Assembly: GCF_014633365.1 (NCBI RefSeq)
Contig: NC_068349.1
Span: 34,362,753-34,426,752 of the forward strand
Direction of reading: 5' to 3'
From: Diospyros lotus
Lineage: Eukaryota; Streptophyta; Magnoliopsida; Ericales; Ebenaceae
Length of the DNA: 64,000 bases
Made by a program: the position numbers and the translations under genes. The notes beneath the pieces were generated by a model. That model saw nothing but the letters and a program-made list of their open reading frames with translations, was not told the DNA's origin and did not search any database. Positions 12,701-22,414 of this stretch are shown in pieces (the first letter of the stretch is position 1; each line of letters starts with the position of its first letter).

Positions 12701-15700
12701 ATTTCTTGTCCTCAAGAAATATGCAGTAAGTTGGCTAAGTTGGGGAACTGCCTAAGGAGATCTAGGAGATACTCCTAAGTGTTTTTATCTGGATGAAGGG
12801 TCAACCACTACACCAGGACTTGGGTTAAGGGAATCCCTTGCCGAAAGATGATCCTTTTGTCCAGGATGGCTACTGGTGTCACTATTGGTTCCTCTTCTTC
12901 TGCCAAAGAAGGAAGGGCTTGGCTTGTCACGTTGCTCCTAGCAAATTGCTTGAGCAGGGAAGCATGGAAATCGGCTACCTTGAGATTGATTTAAGGTGGG
13001 AATGGCTGAGTTTCAAGTACACCTAATCTCCTTGTTCAAACTCCCTGTCACTTTGTTTTTTGTTTGTTAGCTACTTCATCCGATTCTGAGCCTTAGCTAG
13101 CTCACCCTTGAGAGCTTGCAAGGTTTGTTGTCTACGTTGTAGATAGGCATCTACTGATGCCACTGTAATGGGCCCACTGACCGTCGGTAACAAGTTAGGT
13201 TTATGGCCATACAAAGCTTCGAAAGGGGTCAATGTTGATGGAGCTATGGTGGTTTGAATTATACCACCATTGGACCAATACTAGCCATTTGTGCCACCCC
13301 TTGGGCTGTAGAAAAGCAGAAACACCTCAGGTATGTCTCTAGGCATTGGTTGACCCGTTCTAATTAGCCATTTATTTCTGGATGGTATGCCGTAGACATG
13401 TGTAATTTGGACCCTAGGGATCTTATGAGTTCTTGCCAAAAAAGACTTGTGAACACCTTATCTCTGTCTAAAATAATTGTCTACGGAACCCCTTGTAAAC
13501 TGACCACCTTATCTATAAAGAGCTTGGCCACTTATTAGGCAATAAATGGATGAGAGAGGCTTAAGAAATGGTTGAATTTCATGAGTCGGTACACTACTAC
13601 AAGGATACAGTCCTTCCTCTCAGACCTAGGTAATCCCTCCACAAAATCCATGGTAATTTCAGCCCATGCTTAAGCTAGAAACCGAAGGGGCTATAGGAGT
13701 CCTAGACATGAAACGGTTTCATGCTTGCACCGTTTGCATATATCACAACTAAGGACAAACTCCATTACATATTTCTTCAAGTTAGGCCAATAGAATACTT
13801 GCTTCACCTTCTTGTAAGTATTCTAAATGCCTTAGTGCCGCCCAATGGGTGATTCATGAGTTTGGCATGATTCGTAGTAAGGCGGACCATTCTGTTTTCT
13901 TTCGTTATTCATCACATGGCAAATGCATTTATCTTGTTGTGTATGTAGATGATATCGTCATCACTGAGAGTGATCAAGATGGTATTTTGCAATTGAAGCA
14001 ACATCTTTTTAATCATATCCAGACTTAAGTATTTTCTTGGTATTAAGATAGCTCAATCTAATAATGGTGTTGTCATCTCGCAGAGGAAATATGCTTTAGA
14101 TATTCTTGAGGAAACTGGCATGTTAGATTACAGACCTGTTGATAAGCCCATGGATCCGAATGTTAAATTCTTACAAGGATAAGGGGAGCCTTTGGCGAGT
14201 CCTGGAAGATACCAAAGACTTGTTGGAAAGCTAAACTATCTCACTATCACTCAGCCAGACATTTCTTTCGTTGTGAGTGTAGTTAGCTAATTCCTACAAT
14301 CTCCATGTGACAGTCATTAGGATGATGTGATTCGCATCCTTAGATATATTAAAGGAGCACCAGGCCAAGGATTGTTGTAGGAAGATAAAGGGTTGTTAGG
14401 ACTTAGGGGTATTATTGTAATAAATAGAAGGGGAAGGAAAGGCGAGAAAGGGGGTTAGAGCTAACTAACCCACCTAACCATGTTATAAGGGAAGGCTGAA
14501 ACAGAATGACTATTCTGGAATGAAATAACAAATTCTATTCTTCTTCAACTCTCTTCTCTCGTCTCTCTCTATCTCTCTTCTCTCTCTTTCTAAATTATGT
14601 TCTAACGGAATTTCCCAAAAATTCCGATCCAACTCCAACCCATTTCAAGGGCTGGACAACTGGTATCAGAGCTAAGCCTTCTTCGACGACTTCTGGCGTG
14701 CAATTAGAAGGTGACAGAAGGTTTATTCAGCAACAACGACGGAATGGCGGAAGGAACACGCCTGAAACAATTGGAGCTTCGCCTTGAGAATCTTGATGGA
14801 TTAATGGGGCAGACGCAAGAAGACGTGAGGGCCCAACGAGAAGACATGGCAATCCAAATGGAGGATATGGCGATCTAGAGGGAAGATTTAGCCACCATCA
14901 AAGACAGTATACAAGAGCTGGAAAAGGGTCAAGAACGGGCCAACTTTAATGGACAGAAGATCGATCGCATGTTTGCGATCATGTCGACATGGCCGCAATT
15001 CCGATCGCAAGAAGAGTCTGTTCCAAGAATGGAGACAGACGTAATGGGCGATAGAATATTACCGCGACCGGGCAGACCGAGGGGAACGGAGGGAAAGACT
15101 GCATGGGAATGTGAAACCCATTGTAAAAATCACGAGTCGATGCATGGGGGACAACCGCCAATGCCAAGATTGGAAATTCCAATCTTCAATGGATCTAAAC
15201 CCCTCTGGTGGGTACAACGCTGTGAAAGATTCTTTGAATTGTATAGGATAGGAGAAGAACAAAGGGTGACTATGGCAGCGGCCTACTTGGATGATATCGC
15301 TAATGCGTGGTACCAGAGTTGGAGGCAATCAGAAGGGGGATGGGTGTCGTGGACCAATTTTGCCAATGAACTGTGTGGTCGTTTTGGTGAACGGAATCTG
15401 GCAGACACAGTGGAAGAATTTAACAAACTAAAACAACAAGGATCGGTCGAAGATTATATGAGGCGGTTTGAGGAACTAAAGGCGTTGATAGGAGCAGCTC
15501 ACCCGAGCTTGCCCGAGTCCTACATCGTCTCGAGTTTCATCAGCGGACACCGAGAGGATTTGAGATCCGTAGTAAAGATGTTAAGGCCAGCATCGGTAAG
15601 GCAAGCAGCAGAAAAAGCACGCCTCCAAGAAGTAACATGGGAGGCAGTATTCAAGAAGAATAGGCGATTGCCACAAGGAGGGTTGGCAGTCAACAGAGGG

Positions 15701-18700
15701 GGAAATCAGTTCGGAGGAAGTAATTTCAAACCCGTGGTGGGAGGAACAAATCAAGGAGGCATCAAGAATGGGAATGGAGTAGGAACAAGCAAGAATACGA
15801 CATTGGAGCAGAGGTGCCAATTAGGCCTATGCTTCAAATGTGGGGAAAAATATGGACCTAGCCATCAATGTAGAAGATTAATGTTGAAGATGGAGGCTTC
15901 CGATGAGGAAGAGGCAGAAGAAGATAAGGTAGAAGAAGATACAGAGGAAGAGCCCCATGCTGAGGAAGAACAGGAGGATGATGGAGGACAAATCTCCTTT
16001 CACGCATTGAAAAGGGGCCCTACGGGGAAGATCATACAAGTTAAAGGGCATGTGGGAAGATGAAGATTAGCGGTGCTAATTGACAGCGGAAGCACCCATA
16101 GTTTTGTGAACAAGAAAACAGCCCAAGATCTCAAGTGTGAAATGACCAGAACCAACCCACTATCAGTGACCGTCACTAATGGGGACCGAATGTACAGCAA
16201 CCATAAATGTTCGAATTTTTAAGTGGGTAATGCAAGGAGTAGAGTTTGTGGCAGACTTGAGGGTCTTAGAGTTAGGGGGGTGTGATATCGTGCTGGGGGT
16301 TGATTGGATGAAGAATGTAAGCCCTCTAACATTTGATTTCAAGAAACTGGAGGTGACAGTGGAGGTTGAAGGCCAAAAGTTGACGCTGATGGGAAGCCTA
16401 GATCAGGGGGAATGCAAAGTAATATTAGGAAGGAGGTTACACAAACTAATGAATAGGAAAAGTGATCAGATTGCAGAATTATACTCTATTCATGCAATGG
16501 AGTATGAGGAGGAAGTAAGTGACAGTCCACAATCCACAGGAACAGCAGCAGCTACACTGCAACTTCTACAAGAGGTAAACACTTATGGTCCCTTGCACTT
16601 ATTGTTGCATGAATTCCAGGATCAGTTCCAAGAGCCGACTACCCTACCACCCCAACGGCCTTTAGACCATGCTATCCATCTTAAACCCAACACAGAACCT
16701 GTAAATATTTGCTCATACCGATATAACCCTGTCCAGAAAATTGAAATTGAGAAAGGACATGCTAAACAACTCAATCATACAACCTAGCCAAAGTCCCTTT
16801 GCCTCTCCAGTCCTTCTTGTCAAGAAAAAAGATGGCACTTGGAGATTTTGTATAGACTATAGACAGCTCAATTCCCTTACCATAAAGAATAAATTTCTTA
16901 TTCCCATCATTGAGGATTTATTAGATGAACTCAATGGTGCTGCCATCTTTTCTAAACTAGACCTAAGGGCTGGTTACCACCAAATTAGAATGAGACCCGT
17001 CGATATTCCTAATACTACTTTCCATACACACCAAGGGCTTTATGAATTCACTGTCATGCCCTTCGGTTTGACCAACGCGCCAGCCATCTTTCAAGCTTTG
17101 ATGAACCAGATTTTCAGTCCCTACCTTCACAAGTTTATACTTGTTTTCTTTGACGATATTCTTGTTTACAGCCCAACCCTACAAACCCACCTATCTCACC
17201 TCCTAACCACTTTTGAGATCTTGTGAATTCATCAATTATATGTCAAGATGTCTAAGTGTACATTTTGCTCAAGGAGAGGCAGAATATCTAGGCCATGTCA
17301 TGTCAGCTAAGGGGGTGAGTATAGATCCTAAAAAAATAGAGGTAATGGTGAATTGGCCGCGGCCTAAGAATGTGAAGGAGTTAAGGGGTTTTTTAGGCTT
17401 GACCGGATACTATAGAAAGTTTGTCAAAAATTATGGAGTGATTAGTCGGCCTTTGACAGAGCTGTTGCGGAAGGATAATTTCCATTGGAATCCTAAAGCT
17501 GAAGCAGCCTTTGGAATCCTTAAACAAGCCATGACCCAAGCCCCTGTTTTAGCTCTTCTGGATTTTTCAAAATAGTTTGTTGTTGAAACAGATGCTTGTG
17601 ATAGAGGGGTGGGAGCAATTCTCATGCAAGAAGGGAAACCTTTGGCTTACATAAGCCACGGTTTAGCTCCTAAACATCTAGGCTTGAGTGTGTATGATAA
17701 GGAGTTGATAGCAGTGTTGGTAGTTGTTGAGAAATGACGTCATTACCTAGAGAATAATCAGTTTGTGATTAAAATGGACCACGAAAGCCTTCAATTTCTA
17801 CTCCAACAACGGTTACACACTCATTTACAAAGGAAAGGAGTTTCTAAACTCTTAGGATTGGATTATACAATTCAATACAGAAGAGGGAAGGAGAATTTGG
17901 TAACAGATGCGCTGTCCAGAAGAGATGAAAAAGGAGTTTACCAAGCTATATCAGCTGTCACTCCCGAATGGGTGAAGGAAGTGGTGAGGAGCTATGACCA
18001 GACACCTTGGTTGCAGACATTATTACAGCAGATAGCAATAACACCTAACGAACAGCAGGGTTATACTCTTGTTAAGGGACTCATTCGGTTCAAAGGTCGC
18101 CTTATTGTAGGGGAGGATGACCAGCTGAAGTCACAGATCCTGGGGGCTATGCATGGCTTAGTAGTGGGCGGATATGCAGGGATAAGAGTCACTTATCATC
18201 GAGTAAGGCGTTTTTTCTATTGGCCGGGATTAAAGAAAACAGTGGTGAAATATGTGCTAGAATGTGATGTATGCCAACAATGCAAGCATGAAACAGTGGC
18301 TCTACCAGGTTTATTACAGCCACTACCAATTCTGGAGCAAGCATGGGAGGATATCTCAATGGATTTCATAAAGGGCCTATCGAAATCGGAGGGCAAAGAT
18401 ACAATTTTGGTGATTGTAGACCGTTTAACTAAGTTTGCTCATTTCATTAGTTTGACACATCCTTTTACAGCTCCAGAAGTGGCTAGATTATTGTTGGATT
18501 CAGTGTTTAAAATTCATGGAATCCCCAAAACCGTTGTGTCCGACAGAGACAAGATCTTCACCAGTAAATTTTGGCAGGAATTATTCAAGAGTTTGGGGGT
18601 GGGTCTACAATATCTATAGCTTAACATCCGGAAACGGATGGACAAACGGAAAGAGTAAATCAGTGTCTAGAGGCCTACCTTCGTTGTATGTGTTTTGCTA

Positions 18701-21700
18701 GGCCTAAAAGTTAGCACCGTTGGCTATCACTTGCTCAATGGTGATACAATTCTACATATCATACAACTATTAAACGTACCCCTTTTGAAGCTGTGTTTGG
18801 GTACTGTCCACCATTACTTCCTGCTATTTCTAGTTCTACTGCTACAATGGCGGATGTAGAACAATATTTTCAGAAAAGGAAAGAAATCTTAGCAGAGCTT
18901 AAAAGGGAATTAGCAACTACCAGGAGCAAGATGGTTCATTATGCAAACAAAAAGAGAAGTGAGCGGAAGTTCAATGTGGGGGATGCAGTGTTTTTGAAGG
19001 TCAGACGGTTTTTACAGCTTGCTTTTACTAAGGGGGCAGTATCCAAATTCAGCCCCAAATATTTTGGGCCTTATGCAGTTGTGGAGAAGGTAGGAGAGGT
19101 GGCCTATCAGTTGCAGTTACCAAAAGACGTGAGAATACATCCAGTATTCCACGTATCATTATTAAAGAAGTCTAGAGGAGTAACGACAGCTAATGAGGCT
19201 TCACTGCCACCTTTAGAGGAAGGAAATGAAGGACTATCCCCTGTTGTCTTACCATTGATGGAAGAGGAATCAGAAGAGCACATTGAACCTCGGGGGATTG
19301 TAGATAAAAGGGTGATCTATAGAGGAGCTGCCCCTATTACTTAGGTGCTGATCCGATAGTCTCATTTACCACCAGACCAGCCTACTTGGGAATACTTTCC
19401 AGATATGTTGACAAGATTTCCACATGCTATCAGCTTGCTCTAAATTCTTGAGGGCAAGAATTACTTCATCGGGGGGGGGGAATGTTAGGACTTGGGGGTA
19501 TTATTGTAATAAATAGAAGGGGAAGGAAAGGCAGGAAATGGGGTTAGAGCTAACTAACCCACCTGACCATGAATAAAAAAGAAAAGGTAGAAATAGAATG
19601 ACTATTCTGGAATGAAATAACAAATTCTATTCTTCTTCAACTCTCTTCTCTCGTCTCTCTCTATCTCTCTTCTCTCTCTTTCTAAATTCTGTTCTAACAG
19701 AATTTCCCAGAAATTCCGATCCAACTCCAGCCCATTTCAGGGGCTGGACAAGGGCATACTCAGGTGATTGGTTATTCTGATGCAAATTGGGTAAAGTCTC
19801 CTTCAAACAGACGCTCTACTTCGGGGTATTGTATTCTCATTGATGACAATATGGTATCCTAGAAGAGTAAGAAGCAAAATGTTATTGCCAGATCAAGTGC
19901 AGAAGCTAAATATCGTGCTATGGCTCTGGCAACGTGTGAACTTATATGGTTGAGGCAATTACTTCAAGAATTATAGTTTGGAGAGGTGGTGCAAATGAAG
20001 TTAATTTGTGATAATTAAGTAGCGTTACATATCACCTCTAATCCATTTTTTCATGAGGACCAAACATATTGAAATCGATTCACTTTATACAAGAGAAGAT
20101 TTTGTCTGACTGTATTGCTACCAGTTTTGTTGGTTCATATGACCTATATGCCCCACCTTGAGGGGAAGTGTTAGAATAGTGTATATACGTATATTATACT
20201 CTACACTTGTACTACATAGTTACTTCCTGCATATATTTGACTTAGCAATATCAATGAAGACACACAAAATATTCACCCACATGGTTTTTCAGTATTGAAC
20301 TTGAAAAACTCCTAAAATGTGTTTCCCAATTTTCCTTACTAATTAGTAGATTTGGAAAACACTATTTTCCACAAAATTTTTCCCAAATTATCTCCATCTC
20401 CTTCTTTATCATAAGTTACACAAGTTTCCCAAATCTCTCTATCTTCTTTAAACATTTCCAATTTTCTAGGTTGGAAATTAGTTTTATGTACTTCCCACAT
20501 TTGAACACATTTTCCAAATTTTCTATGGAAAATGAAAACAATTTCCACAACTAAACAACCCTGTAAGAATCCTATGATGAGTATTCAACCAATGATTCAA
20601 TCTCAAAGAGGTAAATATAAATCTGCCCAACAAGGAAAAGATCAAAAAAAGGAAAAAGAGGATGCTAAAGTAAGTTTGAGCAACTTTGAGTCAAAAGTAA
20701 ACAATCGCCAAATTGAAGACTCAATTTTTTCTTGCTCAAATTGCTGAATTTTGATAAGAATATTGTTAAACTCAAAGAAGAAAAAATTGAGTTGATTCTA
20801 AGATCTTCTCTCTACAACATGATTTAGAGAAGGCTAATGTTTGCTTCAAGAAGCTTAATGCAGGGGCAAGATCTTGAACAAGCAGCAACATGCTAGAAGC
20901 AAACAAGGGTTTGGATACACCAAGAAAATTGCCACAAACAACAAAGTAAAAGGCAAAAATATTTGTCCCTGCTGTAGTAAAGCTTGAAGAGCTTGAAACG
21001 TCAAACACTGGTGCTGTAAGGAATGAAAAGAAACGGATAATGGCTGTTGCACAGAAGCAAAGAATGTCGCACCACAAATGAGAGGAAAAGGCAGGAAAGA
21101 GAAGAGAAGCTGCCATGCCAAAATTCAGCAAAGTTACCCTGAACTTTTTTCTTATAGATGTTAAACTAAGCATAACAGGGATGTAAGCTAATCATCAATG
21201 TGAATCATAAAAAGAAGTTAGAATGGAAAAATTCCTTCTGAAGAATACAAAACAAAAATCTGCAATTGGAGCTATGATAACTTTTTAGTCACATATCTTA
21301 ATTCCATGTATCATTTTCCATCCAATATGCTACATCCAGGGAAAATTGGATCAGCTTCAGACCATAATTATTATGATTCATGAAATGATAGTTAACATAT
21401 CTTTCCCATATAAACTGGAACTTGGACAACGTCAATTTAAAATAATATTCTATCTGTCATCATAAACGAAAAAATAATGATGATAAGTATAATAAACCAA
21501 AAACAGAGGATTTAACCCCATCAACTTTTTAAAATCTTCATGATTAAACATAATAACTCGTTGTTCCAATTGAGCCCCTTATTTTAGTTTGTAATATTTC
21601 ATACAGACATTTCATATGAAATCAACCTTGCGAAGAGCAAGGGAAAAAGAATCACGGTGAAATCAGTAGCTGCAAGCAGCTCACTCACCACAAATCTCAA

Positions 21701-21911
21701 AGCAAGTAGGCATGACTCCTATATGACCTAATTTCAACCGACAGATCCGGACTCCTACAAAATTCTCCTGGCACAGAAATGATAACTTAGAGCTCTTTAC
21801 ATGTAACAAGAGTTCACTGAGTATACCAGAAGTCGAATGGCACGCGTTGCCTCGGTCGAGCCCTTGCGAAATCCTCCTAACAGCTACAAATGATCCACCT
21901 TGATCATCCAT
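756..21911 (-). CDS. ELMO-domain protein gene, 3' end outside window
   Basis: Coding exons seen, in transcript order: 21827-21911 (ATG at 21911), 6973-7082, 5403-5471, 5109-5224, 4942-4996 and 756-876. All junctions are GT-AG and the phases agree (1, 0, 0, 2, 0, 1). The product starts [13 protein letters not shown], then [12 protein letters not shown], then an ELMO core with [12 protein letters not shown] and [16 protein letters not shown]. The Arg of TDFR, the proposed catalytic Arg of ELMOD-type Arf GAPs, is encoded across a splice junction (AG|G). The family's C-terminal part is not found in 1-755, so later exons should lie left of the window. Animal ELMOD proteins act as Arf-family GAPs; some plant members affect pollen aperture patterning. 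The exact role here is inference. Intron 1 (7083-21826) is swollen by nested retrotransposons, and intron 5 (877-4941) holds a copia remnant. Confidence 0.9.
932..1470. repeat. Dispersed plant repeat with internal tandem units
   Basis: Two long copies (about 932-1118 and 1293-1465) start near gatgcatcaattctaaca and run through ctctctagccatgggca and gtcttctataaggccatta. Between them the unit with tagtccatctcatgcttaag and ttcccaccaagtttt is repeated about every 60 bp. A diverged relative sits in RAB intron 1 at 40945-41070. The class is not certain. Confidence 0.75.
1930..4545 (+). mobile_element. Degenerate Ty1/copia retrotransposon body
   Basis: Several frames carry recognisable copia blocks in order. 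A gag part runs to about 2400. A CCHC zinc knuckle ([14 protein letters not shown]) follows near 2430-2475, then a decayed protease, a GAG-pre-integrase block with SWLGHPHLS and CKSCQLGKH near 3120-3230, and an integrase core with [15 protein letters not shown] near 3335-3380. The fragment stops at the beginning of the reverse transcriptase near 4535. Many frameshifts and stops are present, and no LTR or target duplication was found. It lies in ELMO intron 5, antisense to the gene. Confidence 0.85.
4546..4941. other. ELMO intron 5, unique part
   Basis: Between the copia remnant and the 55-nt exon at 4942-4996. Nothing coding or repetitive was recognised. Confidence 0.4.
5472..6972. other. ELMO intron 2
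   Basis: This stretch is AT-rich. It contains a TA/TG-rich simple repeat at about 6390-6462. A stretch at 6465-6720 has short C-rich blocks such as ttacactcccctgaggttgg, which looks like a dispersed repeat, but I could not assign a class or find ends. Confidence 0.4.
7083..8640. other. ELMO intron 1, 3' part
   Basis: No transposon is recognised here. A short direct repeat around catagccctggg occurs at about 7820 and 7852. On the minus strand, 8286-8355 could be an alternative first exon, described in the findings. Confidence 0.4.
8671..8763 (+). repeat. Dispersed repeat shared with 29205-29285
   Basis: The block containing actagttgactaagtagaat, catttaacca and aaaaccaagaaaaa recurs in inverted orientation at 29205-29285. 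It lies just upstream of the old copia gag fragment and may be part of that element's LTR or leader. Confidence 0.55.
9150..10165 (+). mobile_element. Old copia gag fragment, left piece
   Basis: Translations in shifting frames show plant copia gag blocks. [14 protein letters not shown] lies near 9270-9315, [16 protein letters not shown] near 9490-9535, and [10 protein letters not shown] near 9780. An open frame at 9946-10165 then runs up to the insertion point. Its frame continues without a break at 20568 on the far side of a 10.4-kb insertion, so this and 20568-21180 were once one sequence. Confidence 0.7.
10166..10320. mobile_element. TIR element, left arm
   Basis: It begins ggggtctgtttagttgtgga and is matched in inverted orientation by the end at 20563. 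Flanking tgta is present on both sides (10162-10165 and after 20563). More distal similarity (aaaacttgttcaaat near 10235) suggests arms of at least 70 bp. It looks like an old MITE-type element. The join to the inner copia near 10320 is approximate. Confidence 0.6.
10321..12305 (+). mobile_element. Second copia element, protease to RT start
   Basis: A protease motif ([10 protein letters not shown]) lies near 10410-10445. GAG-pre-integrase follows (CESCQLGKH near 10870), then an integrase with [15 protein letters not shown] near 10960-11005, CSDNAREYF and [11 protein letters not shown]. The last block has lysine where copia integrases carry the third catalytic glutamate. The RT start ([11 protein letters not shown] near 11945) runs to 12300. 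Gag and 5' LTR are missing. Stops and frameshifts are common, and a 20-base C run lies near 11743. The body resumes at 13851 and again at 19751. Confidence 0.85.
12306..13850 (-). mobile_element. Truncated antisense Ty3/gypsy fragment with one LTR
   Basis: Read on the minus strand, it starts inside an integrase zinc-binding block (near 13840-13735: [23 protein letters not shown]) and continues through the integrase end ([15 protein letters not shown] near 13300-13250). It then reaches a C-terminal region, a G-rich polypurine tract (12688-12697) and an LTR starting TGTCATG at 12682. The LTR runs to about 12306. Everything 5' of the integrase is gone. It lies within the second copia, which loses roughly 45 codons of RT at the junction. 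Confidence 0.75.
13851..14393 (+). mobile_element. Second copia element, RT and RNase H middle piece
   Basis: It resumes with [15 protein letters not shown], has an intact YVDDIVI catalytic motif near 13942-13962, then [33 protein letters not shown] and [12 protein letters not shown]. Three or more in-frame stops are present. It breaks at 14393, where the full-length gypsy element begins. The reading frame picks up again at 19751. Confidence 0.9.
14394..14658 (+). repeat. 5' LTR of the gypsy element
   Basis: This 265-bp copy runs TG to CA and is pyrimidine-rich near its end. It matches 19483-19750 almost throughout, with a patch of changes near 14490-14510. By eye about 17 differences separate the two copies, counting that patch. 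Confidence 0.92.
14661..14672 (+). promoter_or_regulatory. Gypsy primer-binding site (Met tRNA type)
   Basis: The sequence tggtatcagagc lies two bases after the 5' LTR. This is the usual plant primer site complementary to the initiator Met tRNA 3' end. Confidence 0.9.
14744..16063 (+). pseudogene. Gypsy gag with two in-frame stops
   Basis: An ATG at 14744 opens a gag-like frame with a coiled-coil-prone start ([13 protein letters not shown]). A TAG stop occurs at 14876-14878. The frame then stays open from 14969 and includes the retrotransposon gag core ([18 protein letters not shown]) and a zinc knuckle with [14 protein letters not shown]. An acidic linker follows. A TGA at 16061 stops it just before the protease motif [10 protein letters not shown]. 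Confidence 0.85.
16064..19440 (+). pseudogene. Gypsy pol (protease, RT, RNase H, integrase), broken
   Basis: The protease IDSGSTHSF lies near 16079-16105. The RT has [29 protein letters not shown] and the catalytic FFDDILVYS (near 17148). RNase H begins [13 protein letters not shown] near 17587. The integrase zinc region ends CDVCQQCKH near 18270-18295, with a core holding MDFIKGL and VSDRDKIF. The tail runs [16 protein letters not shown] (near 19045) to the chromodomain-like end. Breaks include a frameshift near 16200, a frame change near 16745-16787, another near 17220, a TAG at 17573, a TGA at 17735, and frameshifts near 18617 and 18700. Confidence 0.88.
19471..19482 (+). promoter_or_regulatory. 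Gypsy polypurine tract
   Basis: A run of ten G followed by aa lies directly before the 3' LTR, the expected site for plus-strand priming. Confidence 0.85.
19483..19750 (+). repeat. 3' LTR of the gypsy element
   Basis: 268 bp, TGTTAGG to CTGGACA, the partner of 14394-14658. Confidence 0.92.
19751..20168 (+). mobile_element. Second copia element, RNase H end
   Basis: The frame interrupted at 14393 continues with [13 protein letters not shown], then [31 protein letters not shown] and [12 protein letters not shown], which are plant copia RNase H motifs. Stops are present. It ends with a purine tract (gaggggaag) before an LTR. Confidence 0.9.
20169..20284 (+). repeat. Second copia 3' LTR (end uncertain)
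   Basis: It starts tgttagaatagtgtatatac directly after the purine tract. No matching 5' LTR was seen near 10320, so the element is 5'-truncated. The right end is a guess, set where the TIR-element arm appears to begin. Confidence 0.5.
20285..20563. mobile_element. TIR element, right arm
   Basis: Ending at 20563, the inverted reading gggttgtttagttgtggaaa matches the left arm at 10166. A second block (ttttccatagaaaatttgg, then tgtgttcaaat, in inverted reading) matches the left arm further in. It is flanked on the right by tgta. Confidence 0.6.
20564..21180 (+). mobile_element. Old copia gag fragment, right piece
   Basis: It continues the frame left at 10165: [10 protein letters not shown], an unbroken run to a stop near 20745, then a coiled-coil part with [16 protein letters not shown] near 20820-20865 and SMLEANKGL near 20888, as in the C-terminal gag of SIRE-like plant copias. 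[15 protein letters not shown] follows near 20968. It decays after about 21180. Confidence 0.65.
21181..21826. other. ELMO intron 1, 5' part
   Basis: AT-rich; nothing recognised apart from the donor of exon 1 (gtatac, 21826-21821 on the minus strand). Confidence 0.4.
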
Positions 21912-22310
21912 GCGATATCTCCGCCTCCAAGACCAACTAAACCGCCATTGATAAACTGGACCTCTCTGTCTCCTCAACAAAACCCGACCGAATATCAGAA
22001 CTTTCAATTTCTCCAAATGCAGTCGCCGAATTAAAAAGAATGCGCCACAAACTCGCTCCGGACAGAAAATGTAGTCCAATCCGATCGGAAATTCTTCCGT
22101 CGGGGGCAAAAATAGGATCAAATGAAAGGTCTCGGCGAGCTCGATCCGCTGCTTGGCACAGTAGAATCGGTTAAACAAAATATTCGATTTGCTTAAGAGA
22201 GAATAGCTAGGGTTTCATGATGTTCTACAAGACAGTACACCGGGAGGCTTTCGTCTCTCTACGCGAAGAAGTTCTCTCTGCCCGTCTGTCTCTGGGTGTG
22301 AACGTAGCTG
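21912..22310 (-). promoter_or_regulatory. Probable ELMO 5' leader and proximal promoter
   Basis: This is the stretch upstream of the conserved MDDQ start at 21911. It is richer in G and C than the flanks. The frame of the first exon stays open upstream to an ATG at 22178, which would add 89 residues. I chose the downstream ATG because [13 protein letters not shown] matches the usual family start. The transcription start is not visible from sequence alone. Confidence 0.5.
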
Positions 22311-22330
22311 GCGATTTCCTTTTATTGTTG

Positions 22331-22414
22331 TAATTAATTGAGAAATAATAAATTAATTTGATTTTTATTTTGTAATTAATTGAGAAATAATAAATTAATT
22401 TGATTTTTATTTTG
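22331..22414. repeat. Perfect 42-bp tandem duplication upstream of ELMO
   Basis: The unit starting taattaattgagaaataata occurs twice without a visible mismatch, at 22331-22372 and 22373-22414. It lies just upstream of the presumed ELMO leader. Confidence 0.9.

Larger units (their letters stand above)
14394..19750 (+). mobile_element. Full-length Ty3/gypsy LTR retrotransposon
   Basis: The element is 5357 bp long, has two LTRs (14394-14658 and 19483-19750), a Met-tRNA-type primer site, gag, protease, RT, RNase H, integrase and a C-terminal region. That region ends [17 protein letters not shown], like plant chromovirus chromodomain tails. It begins TGTTAGG and ends CTGGACA. The flanks read agggt on the left and agggc on the right, a 5-bp target duplication with one change, and the interrupted copia frame is continuous across it. 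The coding region has several stops and frameshifts, so it is not autonomous. Confidence 0.93.
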
